A stretch of DNA of 57,156 nucleotides from assembly GCA_030849805.1 (NCBI GenBank), contig JASANZ010002156.1:1-57156 (forward strand). Direction: 5' to 3'. The stretch is from Sergeia podlipaevii (Eukaryota > Euglenozoa > Kinetoplastea > Trypanosomatida > Trypanosomatidae). A model generated the notes under the pieces. It worked only from the letters and a program-made list of their open reading frames with translations. It had not been told where the DNA came from and made no database searches. Position numbers and translations under genes: made by a program. Below, in pieces: positions 1 to 10,170 of this stretch (position 1 is its first letter; each line of letters starts with the position of its first letter).

Positions 1-2
1 AC

Positions 3-2225
3 GAGGTATACCCAGTAAGGGAGGCGCCGCAGGCGCAAAGTAATAGCACTGCATCGCCCACTGCCACTGGCATCACTAGGCACCCACGAGAGTATCTTGT
101 TCAGCCCAGGACGCGCAACGTGAAGCGTGTTGCCCGCTGGGAGCCAGTCGAGTATGACCCTGCTGATGACAGCGATGATGAGTTTGAAATTGCGACCTGC
201 ATGAAGCCTGTGTACGAGGGTGAGGGCGAACAGGGCAATGAAGGCAACTCTGGCTTCAAGAACGGCAGCCCCGACTACGATGGCGACATCATGTCGTGCT
301 TCGATGAGCCCAACCTACTCTACCGCATCATCAACAAGTCCGAGAAGTCCTGGGCCTTCTACAATGACAGCCACAACTACGAAGTGCACATCCAGTTCAA
401 CTTTGGCAAGCACTCCAAGATCGAGCCTCTTGGCAACACCACCATGGAGCGCAATGACGCTGGTGAGTTTGTGACTCAGGTCATCGTCTACCCCACCGAG
501 ACTGAAATGTTCATCAAGGGCTCTGTGAACGGTTTTAATAGCAAGCTTCGCGCCGTGCCCCTCAGCGCCGACTACCATAACGATCGTAGCCGCGTCTCTA
601 ACAAGAAGATCCAAGAGGAGCAGAACGCCATTCACAGCATCTGCGGCGGTAACAATAAAGCGGAAGAGGTTCTTCAGGCTTGCATTGAGAACGGCGTGAT
701 GTTCGTCGATCCCGAGTTCCCTCCGTGCCAGGAGTCTCTTGACATGGGTGCCAAGAAGCCTTTCAAGCACCTCGCCTGGGCTCGTCCTCAGATGTACCTG
801 CCTGAGGAGATGGCCGATCAGGTCCGTCTGTTCCGTGGCAACGTTGTCCCTGGCTCTGTCAACCCTGGTGAGCTTGGTGACTCTTGGGTGATGTGCTCGA
901 TTTCCAGCATCACTGAGGAGCCTGCTCGTCTCAAGAGCATGTTTCGTCACCCTGAAGGCAAGGCCGCTGCTCAGCGCGAACGCGCCGTCGGCGCATATCG
1001 CGTCACCTTCAGCAAGAACGGCTGGTGGCGCAGCGTGCTGGTGGACAGCTACCTCCCCATCTCTGCCGGCAAGCCGAAGTACGCCAAGAGCGTCACCGAC
1101 CCCGCTGAGATCTGGCCCTGCATCCTCGAGAAGGCCTACGCCAAGCTCCACGGCAGCTACGCCAAGATCTGCTCCGGTGACCCGCTGCATGCCCTTCACG
1201 ATATGACTGGTTACTCTACTGTTCGTTTTGATGATGTGATTACTAGCAGCCAGGCTGATGATAAGCAGCAGCTGTTCCGCGATCTGCAAAATAGCATCCG
1301 CGCTGGTTACACGGTGATCTTCAACACCCCCGGTAAGGACGCTCACAGCAGTGGCGCAAACAGCGAGGACACGGCTCTTATGGAGGACTACAAGCATCTG
1401 GGGCTTCTCACTGGCCACGCCTACACAGCCATCGACGCTCGTGAATTTCCTGAGATCGACACTCGTCTTGTGAAAATCCGCAACGCGTGGGGTCGTGGCA
1501 TCGAGTGGAACGGCTCTTGGGGCGATGACGATCAAAAGTGGGCTGAGCACCCCAACGTCGCTGAGGAATGCAACTTCCAGAAGGCCGAGGACGGTATCTT
1601 CTGGATGACCTGGGAGGAAGCCCGCAAGTACTTCAACGGTGGCGGTATCTGCTTTTCTCACTCACCTTCCTACGACTACCGCGTCAACTGTGCCTTCAAT
1701 GATTGCATCCCTTCCGTCGTGCTTGAGGTGGATGTCAAGTCCCCCACCTGGGTCACTTTTGTCATCTCCCAGCAGGATAAGCGTGAACATGAGAATAGCA
1801 ACTACGACTACCAGCCCGTCATGATCTCTGTGGCTGAACCGGAAGGCGAGGACAACTACAGGGTCACCCTCAACTCCACCACTAATGGTATTCACCCCAG
1901 TTCTGAGAAGTGGACCTTCCTCCAGGGCCGCGATGTGTCGCTCATCAAGAAGTTTGAGGCTGGCAAATATCTTGTGATTCCCCGCATGTTCGCAAAGGCG
2001 GGTCAGCCCGAGCAGGTGCCCTTCGTTCTCGGCGTTATCGCTAACAAGGAGATTGGTACTGATGAGGTAACTGTGCGGTTCGCCACCATAGACTCCAGCA
2101 ATCGTGTCTTTGAGAACTTCCCCAAGTTTGAGCCCGAGCTGACTCAGGCCACCGAAGTCCAGTTCCAGAAGCGCTGCCTTGTGCCGCCTTTCCCTATCAC
2201 CACCAGCGGCCAGTCCATCGAGTAA
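3..2225 (+). CDS. Calpain-like protein, catalytically inactive, copy 1 of tandem pair (5' end outside window)
   Basis: The reading frame is open to the left edge (first full codon at 3) and has no ATG before the conserved core, so the start lies upstream. Comparison with the next gene suggests only a short N-terminal stretch is missing. Order of domains: a DUF1935/SMP-type beta domain (about 295-590, with FYND, PLGNT and VYPTETEMF signatures), a calpain protease core, and a C-terminal calpain domain III region (about 1670-2200). At the active site the usual GDCW reads GDSW (Ser codon 882). The His (GHAY, codon 1416) and Asn (RNAWG, codon 1482) remain. The family is known in kinetoplastids as largely non-proteolytic, e.g. 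T. brucei CAP5.5 on the subpellicular microtubules, so a structural cortical role is inferred. Stop is TAA. Long blocks are almost identical in DNA to the following gene. Confidence 0.93.
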   Translation, partial: EVYPVREAPQAQSNSTASPTATGITRHPREYLVQPRTRNVKRVARWEPVEYDPADDSDDEFEIATCMKPVYEGEGEQGNEGNSGFKNGSPDYDGDIMSCFDEPNLLYRIINKSEKSWAFYNDSHNYEVHIQFNFGKHSKIEPLGNTTMERNDAGEFVTQVIVYPTETEMFIKGSVNGFNSKLRAVPLSADYHNDRSRVSNKKIQEEQNAIHSICGGNNKAEEVLQACIENGVMFVDPEFPPCQESLDMGAKKPFKHLAWARPQMYLPEEMADQVRLFRGNVVPGSVNPGELGDSWVMCSISSITEEPARLKSMFRHPEGKAAAQRERAVGAYRVTFSKNGWWRSVLVDSYLPISAGKPKYAKSVTDPAEIWPCILEKAYAKLHGSYAKICSGDPLHALHDMTGYSTVRFDDVITSSQADDKQQLFRDLQNSIRAGYTVIFNTPGKDAHSSGANSEDTALMEDYKHLGLLTGHAYTAIDAREFPEIDTRLVKIRNAWGRGIEWNGSWGDDDQKWAEHPNVAEECNFQKAEDGIFWMTWEEARKYFNGGGICFSHSPSYDYRVNCAFNDCIPSVVLEVDVKSPTWVTFVISQQDKREHENSNYDYQPVMISVAEPEGEDNYRVTLNSTTNGIHPSSEKWTFLQGRDVSLIKKFEAGKYLVIPRMFAKAGQPEQVPFVLGVIANKEIGTDEVTVRFATIDSSNRVFENFPKFEPELTQATEVQFQKRCLVPPFPITTSGQSIE

Positions 2226-5200
2226 ACGAGGAAAAAAATATATGACGCGAGATAGTTTACAAAGAAAAACATTGTAGCATCTTTTTGTTGTTGTTTTCAC
2301 TATTGTTGTTGTAAATGCTGCATGTTTTGACTGTTTAATTGTGCTATGGTTGCCACCGTATATACATACATGCATTTTGGCTGTTCTTTTTTTTGTTGTT
2401 GTGTTTTTTTACTCATGCTGATTTCCTTTTTTTTACCTCTCTCTTTTGAGGGGAATAGGGGGAGGGGAACGAGGCTTTGCAAGAGGGAGAACAACAATAG
2501 CGAAAGAGCAGTGTCTGCTTTCTTTTTTTATCCAAAAAGGCTATATAAAACAAAGGAATAAAGGCATGCGTAGTGGTGGTAGTAGTCGTTGTAGCAGCGC
2601 ACAAAGAGCTCCGTCTAGGTCTTTTTCCTTTTTTTTTCTATATATAAGAAAGGGTGTGGAAGTGCATTGACGTTTCTTTTTATTACTATTATTCGAGATG
2701 TACACACTTAGACAGGAAACTATAAAAGGCGAAGAGTAGATTAAGCAACAAGTGCTTCATTTTGCCTTTGGTTTTATATGTTTATTTTCTTTCCTACTCA
2801 GGTCATGATGCATTATCATATACGATGTCCCCACTCTACGTGGGCCTGCTGCTGCTTCTGCTCTGTTGATAGTAGTTGTTGTTTTTTAAAATTTATATAT
2901 TTAGGGCAATGTGTTAAATATTCATTTAGTTTTTCAGGTTGCCTGTTCTTTTTATGGGCTACTTTATATCCCTTTTCTTCCGATGTTTCAAAACTTTTTT
3001 TTTCCCCTTTGCACAGGAATACAATGTGTTTCTTGTGTTTTGTTTTACACGTAAGTTTTTTTATTTTTTTATTTTTCGGAGACTTGATCATTTTTTTTTT
3101 TCTTTTCCTACTGTGTTGATGCAGACGTTGAGCAGTATGTGTATGCGTGTGCAGCTAGAGTGTTTTTGTATGTATGGGTGCCTGGGTAAATGAAGAAAGT
3201 TGTCTTACCCTTTTTAAGCCTCTCTTTTTTCTCTTTTAGTTGCTGCCGCAACAGAATATGAGGAGCGGATAGAAGAGGGGGGACGGGGGAAGGTAGCTAG
3301 TGTGTGCATGATGCCACGCATATAAGCCCCAAAAATGTATTTCAAATATTATATTTCTTTTTTATTCCTTATTTTTCATTTTTTGTTGTTGTAATTATGC
3401 TGATTTTTTCTTTTTTAATCGCATCCCCACCCTTCTACTTCTGCAACGAACAAATAGGGAGAGAGAAAAAAACGTGATTTTGCGCTTTTTGGTTACCTCA
3501 AGCGTGGGCCATTTTCCCCTTTCTTTGCCCTTGTCATGCTTTTTTTTCTTTCTTTGAAGGGTCCCGAGATGTGTGTGTGTTGCTCCACATGGGTGTCAAA
3601 AAAAAGATTGATGCGTAGGCACACAGGAGTGCATAGGTGTATGTGGGCGGCAGCAAAAATTTGAGCTCTTGGGCTTGGCAGATATGGTGGTAGGAGAGAG
3701 AGAGAGAGAGCCGACACCAAGATTGGTTCTTTCTCTGCGAATGTTCTTTCCCTCCCTATAAGAGAGGAATTTCTAGAAGGAACCATCCTGTATTTTCTTT
3801 TCACAAACTGCAATGATGGAAGCTTTGCTTGCATAAACGGATTCTGAACAAATTTTTTTTTGTCGAAACTTGCCACAGTGTCTCAGTTTGTTTATTTTTT
3901 TTTTTGTACCCCTTTTTTCTTGTTCTTCATAGAGCCTTTATGGCATGAGTATAATATATATGCTATGTGCTAGTCAGCGAGAATGGTGGAGCTGCTATAT
4001 TTTCGTTATTCCCGTCTTCATGCTCACAGCAGCATTCCGCTTTCGCCGCCCCCTCTGTGCTTGCATGCATAGCGGGGGGTATGTGATGGTGGAGAGGAAA
4101 GATGCAACGAGCTCATTGCTGTGGAGCAGATGCAACAATCATATTGGCTGTTTTTTTATCTTTCTTTTTTTCTCTCTCTTTAGTTACCTACCGGGCACAT
4201 CTTTGCTTTTCTTTCATGTATGAGGAGAGTAGATACATATGTAAGCACTATTGTTCAAGGGGTGGAGAGGAAAGAGAAAGCACACGGAAAGAGAAAAAGA
4301 GAGATTACAAATAGCAACCAAGCTTGCGATTTGGGTGTTCGATAATGTGAGAGACGAAACGGCAATGAGAAGGAACATAGATCCTTTTCTGTTACTGTTA
4401 CTGCATGTATGCGTTCTGGTATCTAACACTTTTAAATGGTGTATACGTATTTGCACATTCAGCAGAGATATCATTTTTTAAAATGAAACGCGAACACACA
4501 CTCACAGAATACATATATATCGAAAGAATGGAAATGCTGCGTTTCTACATATTCTCAAATCGGAAATACGAGGCTCCTCGGCCAAGTATTTTGGCACTTC
4601 CTTGCTTAATGCTTTACTCTCTCTTATTCTCTCTTCCCTCCTTTAATATATATATATATATATACGACTTATGATCGCAAAAAGGGAGTGAAAAGAAGAA
4701 GAAGAAAATCGCGCACTGCCTATAGCAGGAAAAGAGAGTATATGATACTACATATTTATGCACCATTTAAGTTTTTTTTTTCTTCCTCCTTCGTCCCTTT
4801 GAAGTGGCCCTCCTTTAGTGCACTGTAGCATTGGGAGGGGGGTGAGAAACACTGTGTGGCTGATATATATACTCTCTTTGTTTCCCCTCCCCCGCCCCTT
4901 TACTTTCTTCCATCAACATTATTTATGTGTGTTTGCTTTTCATTTGACTTTGCCCCCTTTCATTTTGAGGGAAAAGGCATTTAAAAAAAGCAGTATGTGT
5001 GTGCTGTCCTTTCATTTACGTTTATAGCAATCAATACTAATAGCGGTGAAGAAGTGAATGGTATACCCACCAGAAGAGAAGAGAAGGAGAGAGAGGGGGA
5101 AAAAAAAAAAGAATGTGATGCGTGTCACCGCTATAGAAGTTAGAAAAAAAGAAAAGAAAAAAAGAAACGAGAAGATTGATTTCTGATTGGGTCCTATTGA

Positions 5201-5637
5201 CCACAATAAAAAGATCTGCAAAAAAAATCTTCTTTGAGCACAGCACAGAGTCAATAAATACTTTTATACGTCTCCTCTATTTATTAAAAAAGAAAGCATC
5301 ACCAGATTATTTTGCTTATTTGTTTTTGATTGACGGAAAATAAGCTTTCAGTGTCAAAAATTGATCAAAAAGTACTATTGAATAAAATGCTAACAGATTC
5401 AATCACAATTAGCTCTTAGCCAATGTATTCATTGCTCCTGCTATATATCCTTTTCCCCCAATTTTTTTTCCCCTCTCAAGTGCATATATATCTTTACGAA
5501 TTATCACCTATTCATTTTTTGTAGTATTTTGCGTATCCCTTTTTATCAGAAAAAAGGAAGTTAGCTTACTATTGCGCAAAGCAACAAAAAAAAAAAAGAA
5601 GAAGCGACAAACCAATCAGCAGTGAACGAGAAAGCAA
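2226..5637. other. Intergenic spacer between the tandem calpain copies
   Basis: No convincing gene is seen in these 3.4 kb. The spacer is AT-rich with many poly-T and pyrimidine runs, a GA run near 3693-3710 and a TA run near 4646-4664. It should hold the 3' UTR and polyadenylation site of the first calpain gene and the splice acceptor of the second. Short open frames here translate to Phe/Leu/Ser/Lys-rich low-complexity peptides typical of such tracts. Confidence 0.7.
5449..5480 (+). promoter_or_regulatory. Candidate spliced-leader acceptor for the second calpain gene
   Basis: A dense pyrimidine tract (5449-5478, almost only C and T) ends in AG at 5479-5480, 157 bases before the ATG at 5638. 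This matches the kinetoplastid rule of a polypyrimidine tract followed by the first AG. Inferred from pattern only. Confidence 0.5.
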
Positions 5638-7887
5638 ATGTCCAACCGCGGCTCTATTTCTCAGGGTGAGATGCCAAGCAACCACAGCGGCTCTCCTCAT
5701 CGCTCTGATAGTGCCTCCCCCAACAAGATGATGATGGCTCGTGGTGCTCCTCAGTACCGTGGACAGCTTGTGAAGCCCAAGACGCGCAATGTGAAGCGTG
5801 TTGCCCGCTGGGAGCCCGTCAACGCCAACGTGGATCAGGAGGATGACGAATTTGACCTAGCGACCTGCATGAAGCCTGTGTACGAAGGTGAGGGTGAACA
5901 GGGCAATGAAGGCAACTCTGGCTTCAAGAACGGCAGCCCCGACTACGATGGCGACATCATGTCGTGCTTCGATGAGCCCAACCTGCTCTACCGCATCATC
6001 AACAAGTCCGAGAAGTCCTGGGCCTTCTACAATGACAGCCACAACTACGAGATGCACATCCAGTTCAACTTTGGCAAGCACTCCAAGATCGAGCCTCTTG
6101 GCAACACCACCATGGAGCGCAATGACGCTGGTGAGTTTGTGACTCAGGTCATCGTCTACCCCACCGAGACTGAAATGTTCATTACTGGATCCGTCAACGG
6201 CTTCACCAGCAAGCTTCGCGCCGTGCCTCTCAGTGATGACTATTACAACGAACGCCACAATATCGCTGCCGAGAAGATCCAAGAGGAGCAGAACGCCATT
6301 CACAGCGTCTGCGGCGGTAACAATAAAGCGGAAGAGGTTCTTCAGGCTTGCATTGAGAACGGCGTGATGTTCGTCGATCCCGAGTTCCCTCCGTGCCAGG
6401 AGTCTCTTGACATGGGTGCCAAGAAGCCTTTCAAGCGCTTCGCCTGGGCTCGTCCTCAGATGTACCTGCCTGAGGAGATGGCCGATCAGGTCCGTCTGTT
6501 CCGCACGAAGCCTCAGCCTGGTTGCGTGGACCCTGGTGAGCTTGGTGACTCTTGGGTGATGTGCGCGATTTCCAGCATCACTGAGGAGCCTGCTCGTCTC
6601 ATGGGCATGTTCCGCCACCCCGAGGGTCGCGAGGCTGCTCTGCGCGAGAATGCCGTCGGCGCATATCGCGTCACCTTCAGCAAGAACGGCTGGTGGCGCA
6701 GCGTGCTGGTGGACAGCTACCTCCCCATCTCTGCCGGCAAGCCGAAGTACGCCAAGAGCGCCACCGACCCCGCTGAGATCTGGCCCTGCATCCTCGAGAA
6801 GGCTTACGCCAAGCTCCACGGCAGCTACGCCAAGATCTGCTCCGGTGACCCACTTCACGCTCTCCAGGATATGACCGGCTTCTCCACTGTCCGCATCGAT
6901 GACGAATTCATCAACTCTGCAGTGGTGTCCCCCGATGCTGACTCCGTCCTTAAGGATGTGCAGAGGGGTCTCAGCGCTGGCTACACAGTGATCTTCAGCA
7001 CTCCTGGCAAGGACCCTAAGAACACTGCTGCCAATGACTCAGACGTGGTGGAGCAGTACCGCAAGGTGGGCCTTCTCACTGGCCACGCCTACACTCTTAT
7101 TGACGCTAAGGCCTTCCCTGATCTTGAGACCTGTCTCGTGAAAATCCGCAACGCGTGGGGTCGTGGCATCGAGTGGAACGGCGACTGGGGCGACAACTCC
7201 AAGAGGTGGGACGAAAACCCCGACGTCGCTGAGGAATGCAACTTCCAGAAGGCCGAGGACGGTACCTTCTGGATGGACTGGAAGGATGCTCACAAGTACT
7301 TCAACGGTGGCGGTATCTGCTTCTCTCGTGATAGCACGTACGACTACCGCGTCAACTGTGCCTTCAATGAGTGCATCCCTTCCGTCGTGCTTGAGGTGGA
7401 TGTCAAGTCCCCCACCTGGGTCACTTTTGTCATCTCCCAGCAGGATCGCCGCAACCGCGAGGAGGGCTACGAGTATCAGCCCGTCATGATCTCTGTAGCT
7501 GAGCCTCATGAAGGCGACAACTACAAGGTCAGTGTCAACTCCACCGCCAGCGGTATCCGCCCCAGTTCTGAGAAGTGGACGTTTCTCCAGGCTCGCGATG
7601 TGTCGCTCATCAAGAAGTTTGAGGCTGGCAAGTATCTTGTGATTCCTCGTCTCATGTCTATGGAGAAACAGGATGATCGCGTGCCGTTTGTCCTCGGCAT
7701 CATCACCAACAAGGCTGTTGGTGCCGATTTGACAGTCAACTTCAAGCGCATGGACAAGGAGAACCGTGCCTTTGAAAACTTTCCCAAGTTTGAACCTGAG
7801 CTGATTGAGGCTGACAGCGTTCAGTACCAGTCCCGCACTCCTGGTGCTGGCTTCCCCGATACTCAGTCTGGCGATTGCATCGCGTAG
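5638..7887 (+). CDS. Calpain-like protein, catalytically inactive, copy 2 of tandem pair (749 aa)
   Basis: Complete gene, ATG in an A-rich context, stop TAG. About 60 N-terminal residues are Ser/Pro-rich and lack an MG acylation signal. The DUF1935 domain begins near residue 105 (Cys110, then LLYRII, FYND, PLGNT). The calpain core has Ser305 in place of the nucleophilic Cys (GDSW), His483 (GHAY) and Asn505 (RNAWG). The oxyanion Gln before the GDSW motif is also absent (DPGE). Domain III follows with FVISQQD and FLQARDVSL segments. Without Cys no normal calpain activity is expected; a scaffold role at the cell cortex is inferred from family knowledge. It is close to copy 1 over most of its length, but the identity is patchy: perfect or near-perfect blocks alternate with clearly diverged stretches, as expected from gene conversion. 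Codon usage is strongly biased to G/C endings, suggesting an abundant protein. Confidence 0.95.
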   Translation: MSNRGSISQGEMPSNHSGSPHRSDSASPNKMMMARGAPQYRGQLVKPKTRNVKRVARWEPVNANVDQEDDEFDLATCMKPVYEGEGEQGNEGNSGFKNGSPDYDGDIMSCFDEPNLLYRIINKSEKSWAFYNDSHNYEMHIQFNFGKHSKIEPLGNTTMERNDAGEFVTQVIVYPTETEMFITGSVNGFTSKLRAVPLSDDYYNERHNIAAEKIQEEQNAIHSVCGGNNKAEEVLQACIENGVMFVDPEFPPCQESLDMGAKKPFKRFAWARPQMYLPEEMADQVRLFRTKPQPGCVDPGELGDSWVMCAISSITEEPARLMGMFRHPEGREAALRENAVGAYRVTFSKNGWWRSVLVDSYLPISAGKPKYAKSATDPAEIWPCILEKAYAKLHGSYAKICSGDPLHALQDMTGFSTVRIDDEFINSAVVSPDADSVLKDVQRGLSAGYTVIFSTPGKDPKNTAANDSDVVEQYRKVGLLTGHAYTLIDAKAFPDLETCLVKIRNAWGRGIEWNGDWGDNSKRWDENPDVAEECNFQKAEDGTFWMDWKDAHKYFNGGGICFSRDSTYDYRVNCAFNECIPSVVLEVDVKSPTWVTFVISQQDRRNREEGYEYQPVMISVAEPHEGDNYKVSVNSTASGIRPSSEKWTFLQARDVSLIKKFEAGKYLVIPRLMSMEKQDDRVPFVLGIITNKAVGADLTVNFKRMDKENRAFENFPKFEPELIEADSVQYQSRTPGAGFPDTQSGDCIA

Positions 7888-10170
7888 TGGTCTAAGCAAT
7901 GCAAGTGATCTACTCTTTCACTGACAAGAGATGGCACACATACACACACGCGCATTCGTTTTGTGTGCCTGGTGGGTATCTCCTTGATCGCTCTATTGCA
8001 TTCTGCTTTCTGTCTCTCTAAAAGGAAAAGCTATAAAACCAGACATTCTTTTTAAATGGCTTTTTTTTTTGTGTGTGTGTGAGAGATGAGCGTTTCTCTT
8101 CGTTTTCTTGGGAATTGCTGTTTTGACGCACACTTTGTGCAATGCATATATATGTGTGTGTGTACATGCGCGCGAATGTGTCGGTGTTGAAGGTAAGCGC
8201 ATTCTGAACTGAGTATTGCAGGTGTTCTGAGTTGAGTTTTTTCTCTTTTCATCACCCTCTGTTACGATGAAGATTGATGTGCTGTGCATATGCTTTTTTT
8301 TTTGTTGTTGTTTTACCGTCATGATGATGATTATTATTATCATTGCTATTATGTGTTTTTTTTTTTAATTTCGCTTTCTTGCGTCGGATGGCACGTTTGT
8401 AGAAGAAGAGGGAAAGGAGAGGAAGGAAGAACACTGATATAGCTGCGCATATATTGTGCTTGTGTCCAGTTTGCACCAAGTCTTGTGCTGTGGACCCCCT
8501 ACCTTACTTTATTTTTTTTATGAATGGGAGAGGGAACGCAGAGAGGAGACGATTGCTTTTTCTACTATTATTATTTTTGGAAGATCAACAAATTTGTAAG
8601 AATCAGGAAATTTGTATTTTTCTTCAAAAAAAACCTTGTTTTCTTTCCATTTTTCTTTATCTTCGAGGTTTCTCTCATTTTCTCTTTCTTCCTCGTTCTT
8701 TCGCTCCTCACTTCGTCATGCTGGTGTACGTTTTCTTACTTCACATGCGTCTTTGTGCCAATATGAATTGAGAGAAAAAGAGGCGAAACACTGAGAAGAT
8801 GAGTGAGGCAGCAAGGAAGAAATGAAGAAATCATATGGGCGTGGAGCACGGGAAAGGGATATATGCTGGTTGGCAGCGAGTGCAGATGAAGCGCATCACC
8901 ATTGGCGGAGACTTGATCAAGTGAAAGAAATGAATTACCCTCCCCTCTCTTTCTTTTAAATAATATATGGAGCTAGGGAACAAAGAGGAAACTTCATTCA
9001 CTCTACTACAATCACATCACTTCCTTTTATTTATTTGTTTATACTCTGCTTTTTTTTTTTAATCTTCCCGCTGCCAGTACAAATCTGTCTTGCTGTAATT
9101 TCCGGTACAACAGGAACTGTGTTAGGCGGATAGGAGGAAGACGAAGACAACAACAATATAGATACATATATATAAGCCCACACATACCGAAAGGGACAAA
9201 TGTCTCATATCTGAGCGACTATGTAGAGTCCCACAACGACGAAGGTGCGGGGAATAGAGGAGAGGAAAGAAGAAAAAAAAATTAAAGGGACTCTTGCACA
9301 ATATCTTATATCTCTATTTTTTCTTTTTTTTTAGCAATTTTGGTTTAGTTTACCTTTTTTTTCTTTTCTTTTTGACTGCAGTGGAAAGAAAGCATTTTAT
9401 ATGAATGAAACGCCGAAGGGAAGAACAGGGAGAGAAAAAGAAAAGAAAAGAGAAGCTTAGCGTTTTTTTTTTCTTTCTGTATATATATATATGTATGTAT
9501 ATATATATATCTGTGTGCTTCACATCATGTCGCGTTAACTTTATTATTATTTCTATTATTACGTTTTTTTATTATTATTATTCAGCATGGGCATATGTTG
9601 TGTCGCCTGCCCCAAGTAGAAGGAAATATATATGTGTGTGTGTGTGTGTGTAATCAAGTGCTCCCTGAAGACGGCGTACACTTTTCTAGTCTCTCGCTGG
9701 ACATTACACATACGTTGCACATGTCACTAAAGAAGTAAAACTATCTTCTCCTGTCACTATTTTCAGTTGTTACAGTTGCATTCTTCAATGTTGTTCTTGT
9801 TTGTTTCTTTGTTTAGTTGTATACTGCTCTATTTGCCCCTCTTCCTCTTCTTTTCCTTTACCATTGTCATATGCATAGTAAAATTCTTATCCTTTTCTTT
9901 AGTATCATTCAGCACTCTCCCTTTTCTAAAAAAGGAAAAGAAGTTCCCTCTGTGTTCACATAAGAAATACGCGACCCAGCAGCACAAGGCAAACAATCGG
10001 GAAAAAAGAACAATTTTTTTTCTCTCGCTTCATCCGCTTTTCTACACGTTCGTCAGCAATCTACAGTCTTTGCGCGTACAACATATTCTTTTTTTACTTC
10101 CACATCCAAACTCACAAAAAAGAACGAGAAACGCCAAGTTATAAAAAGCAAACAACAACAAAAAGATACC
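7888..10170. other. Intergenic spacer
   Basis: No gene is supported. It contains poly-T runs, GT repeats (about 9632-9651), TA repeats near 9480-9510 and, just before the next gene, a long pyrimidine tract (10014-10053) ending in AG at 10055-10056, the best spliced-leader acceptor candidate for the gene at 10171 (5' UTR about 114 bases). Confidence 0.65.

Noticed and set aside
315..1661. Long open frames on the - strand (e.g. 315-1661, 5857-6858, 10789-11835) that might be antisense genes
   Set aside because: They mirror strongly codon-biased + strand genes and translate to repeated Val/Leu/Arg/His-rich sequence with no family motif. They are shadow frames.
2300..5254. Many short hydrophobic frames in spacers that look like membrane proteins
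   Set aside because: Their Phe/Leu/Ser/Ile content comes from poly-T and C/T tracts. There are no conserved motifs, and the pattern recurs in every spacer.
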